8,757 bases of DNA from Nitrospirota bacterium (lineage in GTDB: Bacteria > Nitrospirota > UBA9217): assembly GCA_021788515.1 (NCBI GenBank), contig JAJYKN010000018.1, positions 780 to 9,536 of the forward strand, given 5' to 3'. The first letter of the stretch is position 1. Every line of letters begins with the position of its first letter. Below the pieces are notes generated by a model that ran no database searches, was not told the origin of the DNA, and saw only the letters and a list, made by a program, of their open reading frames with translations. Shown piece after piece: positions 5,150 to 8,757 of the stretch. The position numbers and the translations under genes are program-made.

Positions 5150-7664
5150 AAAGAGACAGGGTATCAAGAGAGATACCGGTCATGCCGATGTCTCCCCGGC
5201 CCGCGAATCACACGAAGACATACGGACGGGAACGAGCGCTGTTGCGCTGAAGCAGGCTATTCTTGACAATCTTAATTATCTTCAGGGGAAAATTGCGGAA
5301 CTGGCAACGAAAAAGGATTGGTACATGGCGGTTGCCTATACTGTGCGTGACAGGATGATCGAGCATATTATGCGGTCGCTGAAAGAGTTGCGGCGGCCCG
5401 AAGTGAAAATTGCCAGCTATCTCTCGGCAGAGTTCCTTACGGGGCCTCATCTGGGGAATAATCTCCTGAATATTGGCCTGACGGACCGTGTACGGGAAGC
5501 GCTGAAAGAACTTGGCCTGGAATTGGAAGATCTGCTGAACCAGGAGGAAGAGCCTGGGCTCGGCAACGGCGGCTTGGGCAGGCTTGCTGCCTGTTACATG
5601 GACTCGCTTGCATCCCTGAACGTGCCGGCGATCGGATATGGCATACGCTATGAGTTCGGCATTTTTGATCAGGAGATCCGTGACGGATGGCAGGTCGAAA
5701 AGACCGACAAGTGGCTTAGTCTGGGAAACCCCTGGGAGATCTGCCGGCACGAGATCGCTTATTACGTAAATTTCGGCGGGCGGACTGAGCAATACCGGGA
5801 CGACGAGGGCCATTTCAGAGCACGCTGGGTACCGGAGCGAGTCATAAAAGGAATAGCCTACGACACAGCGGTTCCTCCCTATCGGGGCGAAGGAGTGAAC
5901 CTGCTCAGGCTCTGGAAATCAGAAGCTGTGGAGTCCTTCGACTTTCAGGCATTTAATGTCGGAGATTACTATAAGGCAGTGGACGAGAAGGTGATTTCGG
6001 AGACAGTGAGCAAGGTCCTCTATCCCAATGATGAGCCTGAGATAGGAAAGACCCTCCGCCTCGCGCAACAGTATTTCTTCGTCTCCTGTTCCCTTCAGGA
6101 TATGATCAGTATACTGATGCTCCGGGGAAAAAAGATCGAGACGTTCCATGAAAGCTTTGCAGTCCAACTGAACGATACGCATCCTTCCATTGCGGTTGCA
6201 GAACTGATGAGGCTTCTTATTGACGAGCATCTTATGGACTGGGAGGAAGCCTGGAAGATAACGCAGCAGACCATGGCGTATACCAACCATACTCTTTTGC
6301 CAGAGGCGCTAGAAAAATGGTCCCTGCCGCTTTTCAGCCGGTCGCTCCCGAGGCATCTGGAGATAATCTACGAGATCAACCGCAGATTTCTTGAGGAGGT
6401 CCGTCTCACATTCCCCGGCGATGACGGGCGACTTGCCCGTCTGTCCATCATAGATGAAAGCGGGGAGAAGTACGTGCGGATGGCGCATCTCGCCTCTGTG
6501 GGAAGCCACCGTATCAACGGCGTGGCAGCTCTGCACAGCGATCTTCTGACAAAGACCGTCTTAAAAGACCTTTACGACATTTATCCGGACCGGTTTATGA
6601 ACGTGACGAACGGTGTGACCCCGCGGCGCTGGATAGCGTTGTCCAACATGGGGCTCACGGAGCTGCTCACGGCGAAGATCGGCGACAGGTGGATCAAGCA
6701 TTTCGAAGATGAGATCAAAAAGATCGCAGCCTTTGCCGATGATCCCGGATTTCTGCAGAAGTGGGCGAAGATCAAACAGAGCAATAAGTCCAGGCTTGCC
6801 TCGATCATCAGGGAAAAGACCGGCATCACAGTTGACCCTGATTCGCTTTTCGATATCCAGGTGAAACGCATCCACGAGTACAAGCGGCAGCACCTGAACG
6901 TGCTGCACATCATTACGCTTTACAATCGCATCAAAAAAACGCCCGGCAAAAAGATCGTGCCCCGCACCTTCATCTTCGGCGGAAAGGCCGCACCGGGCTA
7001 TTTCATGGCGAAACTGATCATCAAGCTGATCAATTCAGTCGGCGAAGTGGTGAACAACGACCCTGATGTGGCGGGAAGACTGAAGGTCGCGTTCTTTCCG
7101 GACTTCAATGTGAAGAACGCCCATAATGTGTACCCTGCCGCAGACCTCTCGGAACAGATATCTACTGCCGGCCTGGAAGCCTCAGGCACCGGAAACATGA
7201 AATTTTCGATGAACGGTGCCCTTACCATCGGGACCCTTGATGGCGCTAACGTCGAGATCCGCGAAGAAGTAGGGCCTGAAAACTTCTTTCTCTTTGGCCT
7301 GACTGCATCGGAAGTCCGTGACCTGAAGGCTAAGGGTTACTGTCCCCGGAACTATTACGATTCAAACGCCTACCTCAGGGAGGCGCTGGATCAGATCGGT
7401 TCAGGCTATTTCTCGCGGGGGGATGCGGAACTCTTCAGACCTCTTGTGGACAATCTTCTGAACCACGATCCTTTTCTCCTTCTGGCCGACTATCAGGCAT
7501 ACATCGACTGTCAGGATCAGGTAAGTTCCGCCTATCGTAACCAGAAGCGCTGGATGCGGATGTCGGTGCTCAATGTGGCCGGCATGGGGAAGTTTTCTTC
7601 TGACCGTTCGATACGGGAATACTGCACCAATGTCTGGAAGATCAAACCGGTCAAAAGAGTCTGA
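5133..7664 (+). CDS. glgP: Glycogen (alpha-glucan) phosphorylase, GT35
   Basis: This complete 843-aa PLP enzyme (family usually about 800-850 aa) removes terminal alpha-1,4-linked glucose from glycogen or maltodextrin with phosphate, giving glucose-1-phosphate in the cytosol. Hallmarks in order: RTGTSAVALKQAILDNLNYLQGK near the N-terminus, PGLGNGGLGRLA at 141-152, QLNDTHPS from 345, H386 in TNHTLLPEALE (equivalent to rabbit H377), NVTNGVTPRRW from 490, VKRIHEYKRQ from 577 with phosphate/PLP-contacting K578, R579 and K584 (rabbit K568, R569, K574), FGGKAAPGY at 615-623, and the PLP Schiff-base lysine K690 in GTGNMKFSMNG (rabbit K680). No key residue is missing. About 35 charged residues precede the conserved domain. 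The gene overlaps the small upstream gene by 17 nt and sits 4 nt before the debranching enzyme gene, indicating one operon. Confidence 0.97.
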   Translation: MGQRSEKRQGIKRDTGHADVSPARESHEDIRTGTSAVALKQAILDNLNYLQGKIAELATKKDWYMAVAYTVRDRMIEHIMRSLKELRRPEVKIASYLSAEFLTGPHLGNNLLNIGLTDRVREALKELGLELEDLLNQEEEPGLGNGGLGRLAACYMDSLASLNVPAIGYGIRYEFGIFDQEIRDGWQVEKTDKWLSLGNPWEICRHEIAYYVNFGGRTEQYRDDEGHFRARWVPERVIKGIAYDTAVPPYRGEGVNLLRLWKSEAVESFDFQAFNVGDYYKAVDEKVISETVSKVLYPNDEPEIGKTLRLAQQYFFVSCSLQDMISILMLRGKKIETFHESFAVQLNDTHPSIAVAELMRLLIDEHLMDWEEAWKITQQTMAYTNHTLLPEALEKWSLPLFSRSLPRHLEIIYEINRRFLEEVRLTFPGDDGRLARLSIIDESGEKYVRMAHLASVGSHRINGVAALHSDLLTKTVLKDLYDIYPDRFMNVTNGVTPRRWIALSNMGLTELLTAKIGDRWIKHFEDEIKKIAAFADDPGFLQKWAKIKQSNKSRLASIIREKTGITVDPDSLFDIQVKRIHEYKRQHLNVLHIITLYNRIKKTPGKKIVPRTFIFGGKAAPGYFMAKLIIKLINSVGEVVNNDPDVAGRLKVAFFPDFNVKNAHNVYPAADLSEQISTAGLEASGTGNMKFSMNGALTIGTLDGANVEIREEVGPENFFLFGLTASEVRDLKAKGYCPRNYYDSNAYLREALDQIGSGYFSRGDAELFRPLVDNLLNHDPFLLLADYQAYIDCQDQVSSAYRNQKRWMRMSVLNVAGMGKFSSDRSIREYCTNVWKIKPVKRV

Positions 7665-7668
7665 CCTG

Positions 7669-8757
7669 ATGAAGAAACTGAAGACAGTCGGCGCCGATGC
7701 TACCGTGATTGACGGAACGCGTGGGAACAGTTTTCCTCTCGGAGCGACAGTGGCGCACGGCGGAGTCAATTTCAGCGTCTATTCGAAGAATGCCGAAGCC
7801 GTGGAACTGCTGCTCTTTGAGCATGCGGAAGATTCCGGGCCTTCCCGCACAATGCTTCTCGACCCCCGGAAGAACCGGACATACCACTATTGGCATGTCT
7901 TTGTCCCGTATATCGGTCCTGGACAGATCTATGCATATCGTGTTCATGGTCCCAATGAACCTGAGCGCGGAATGCGCTTCGATGCCGGGAAGGTGCTCCT
8001 CGATCCCTACGGGAGGGCAGTTGTCGTGCCTGGAAAATACAGCCGCTTACTGGCGAGCCGGCCTGGCGATAATTCAGGCGCTGCCATGAAAAGTGTGGTG
8101 GCGGACCCGCGCTCCTATGACTGGGAGGGCGACCTGCCCATGAAAAAGCCCTTTACGCGGACGATCATCTATGAGATGCACGTCAGGGGGTTTACAGCAA
8201 ATCCGAATTCGGGCGTTCCGGCTGAGAAACGCGGGACCTATGCGGGCCTGATCGAAAAGATCCCCTATCTTCAGGAACTCGGCATCACCGCTGTCGAACT
8301 GCTGCCGGTTTATCACTTCGATGAGCAGGACGCGCCGCCGGGATTCAGGAACTACTGGGGGTATGCACCTGTCTCGTTCTTCGCACCCCATCCTTCGTAC
8401 AGTTCGCGGAAAGACCCGCTCGGACCTGTCGATGAGTTCCGCGACATGGTGAAGGCCCTCCACCGGGCAGGGGTGGAGGTGATCCTCGATGTTGTCTACA
8501 ACCATACAGCCGAGGGCAATCATGACGGACCGACGCTGTCTTTCCGCGGGTTTGAAAATGAAGCCTATTACATACTCGAACCTGACAAGAGGTACTACGG
8601 CAATTATACGGCATGCGGAAATACGCTTGATGCAAGCAACCCCTTTGTGCGCCGCATGATCATCGACAGCCTCCACTACTGGGTTGGGCAGATGCATGTG
8701 GACGGTTTCCGTTTCGACCTAGCCTCGATCCTGACGCGCGACGAGAAAGGGCAGCCC
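7669..8757 (+). CDS. glgX: Glycogen debranching enzyme, GlgX/isoamylase type (GH13), N-terminal part
   Basis: The ORF runs off the window; 363 codons are seen of a family usually about 700 aa. It would hydrolyse alpha-1,6 branches left after phosphorylase action, in the cytosol. Residues about 17-110 form an N-terminal CBM48-like module (FPLGATVAHGGVNFSVYSKNAEAVELLLF, later YAYRVHGP and LLDPYGRAV). The GH13 barrel begins near TIIYEMHVRGFT at 165. Conserved region I is D274-H279 (DVVYNH). Region II is D345-S353 (DGFRFDLAS), with R348 and the nucleophile D350. NYWGYAPVSFFAPHPSYSS and the DSLHYWVGQMHVDGFRFDLASIL block are typical of GlgX/TreX enzymes. ATG 7669 lies 4 nt after the glgP stop; its ribosome site is weak (AAAAGAG at 7653-7659), so translation probably relies on coupling. 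The acid/base Glu lies beyond the window. A bacterial isoamylase is the alternative name. Confidence 0.92.
   Translation, partial: MKKLKTVGADATVIDGTRGNSFPLGATVAHGGVNFSVYSKNAEAVELLLFEHAEDSGPSRTMLLDPRKNRTYHYWHVFVPYIGPGQIYAYRVHGPNEPERGMRFDAGKVLLDPYGRAVVVPGKYSRLLASRPGDNSGAAMKSVVADPRSYDWEGDLPMKKPFTRTIIYEMHVRGFTANPNSGVPAEKRGTYAGLIEKIPYLQELGITAVELLPVYHFDEQDAPPGFRNYWGYAPVSFFAPHPSYSSRKDPLGPVDEFRDMVKALHRAGVEVILDVVYNHTAEGNHDGPTLSFRGFENEAYYILEPDKRYYGNYTACGNTLDASNPFVRRMIIDSLHYWVGQMHVDGFRFDLASILTRDEKGQP

Noticed and set aside
5133..5175. Resemblance of the GlgP N-terminus (SEKRQGIKRD) to the phosphorylated Ser14 region of muscle phosphorylase
   Set aside because: The similarity is a few basic residues only. 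There is no serine at the matching place, and bacterial phosphorylases are not known for this control.

Overview
The window reads as a chromosomal segment of a Gram-negative bacterium. It encodes parts of a tripartite RND efflux pump, including an outer-membrane channel, followed by a bacterial glycogen-degradation cluster. GC is moderate to high and genes are tightly packed on the + strand with strong Shine-Dalgarno sites. The protein styles would fit a deltaproteobacterial (Geobacter-like) or related anaerobic lineage, but that assignment is a low-confidence inference. No RNA genes, insertion sequences, CRISPR arrays or convincing terminators are visible.

Region 1 (2-4704) is an efflux operon. 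It opens with the C-terminal end of a periplasmic adaptor (2-307). This overlaps by 4 nt (GTGA) a very long ORF (304-4704, 1466 aa). That ORF begins as a complete 12-TM RND permease (about residues 1-1016). It continues without a stop into a signal-peptide-like hydrophobic segment (about 1017-1043) and then a complete TolC-type outer membrane factor (about 1044-1466). The inner-membrane pump and outer-membrane channel are therefore one translation product. Topology and a good signal peptidase I motif at the joint suggest a polyprotein that is cut into two subunits. GC content drops near the joint. This is the most notable item in the window.

Region 2 (4705-4825) is a 121-nt spacer with a TATAAT hexamer and a doubled Shine-Dalgarno sequence.

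Region 3 (4826-8757) is a glycogen catabolism cluster. It starts with an unrecognised acidic 107-aa protein that ends in an imperfect 23-residue tandem repeat. Its last codons overlap by 17 nt a complete glycogen phosphorylase gene (glgP, 5133-7664), whose Shine-Dalgarno site lies inside the small gene. Four nt after glgP begins a GlgX/isoamylase-type debranching enzyme (7669 to the window end, N-terminal 363 residues). GlgP would release glucose-1-phosphate from alpha-1,4 chains and stall near branch points, and the debranching enzyme would remove the stubs. The overlaps imply translational coupling of all three genes. The small protein may be an accessory factor of this pathway, but that rests on position alone.
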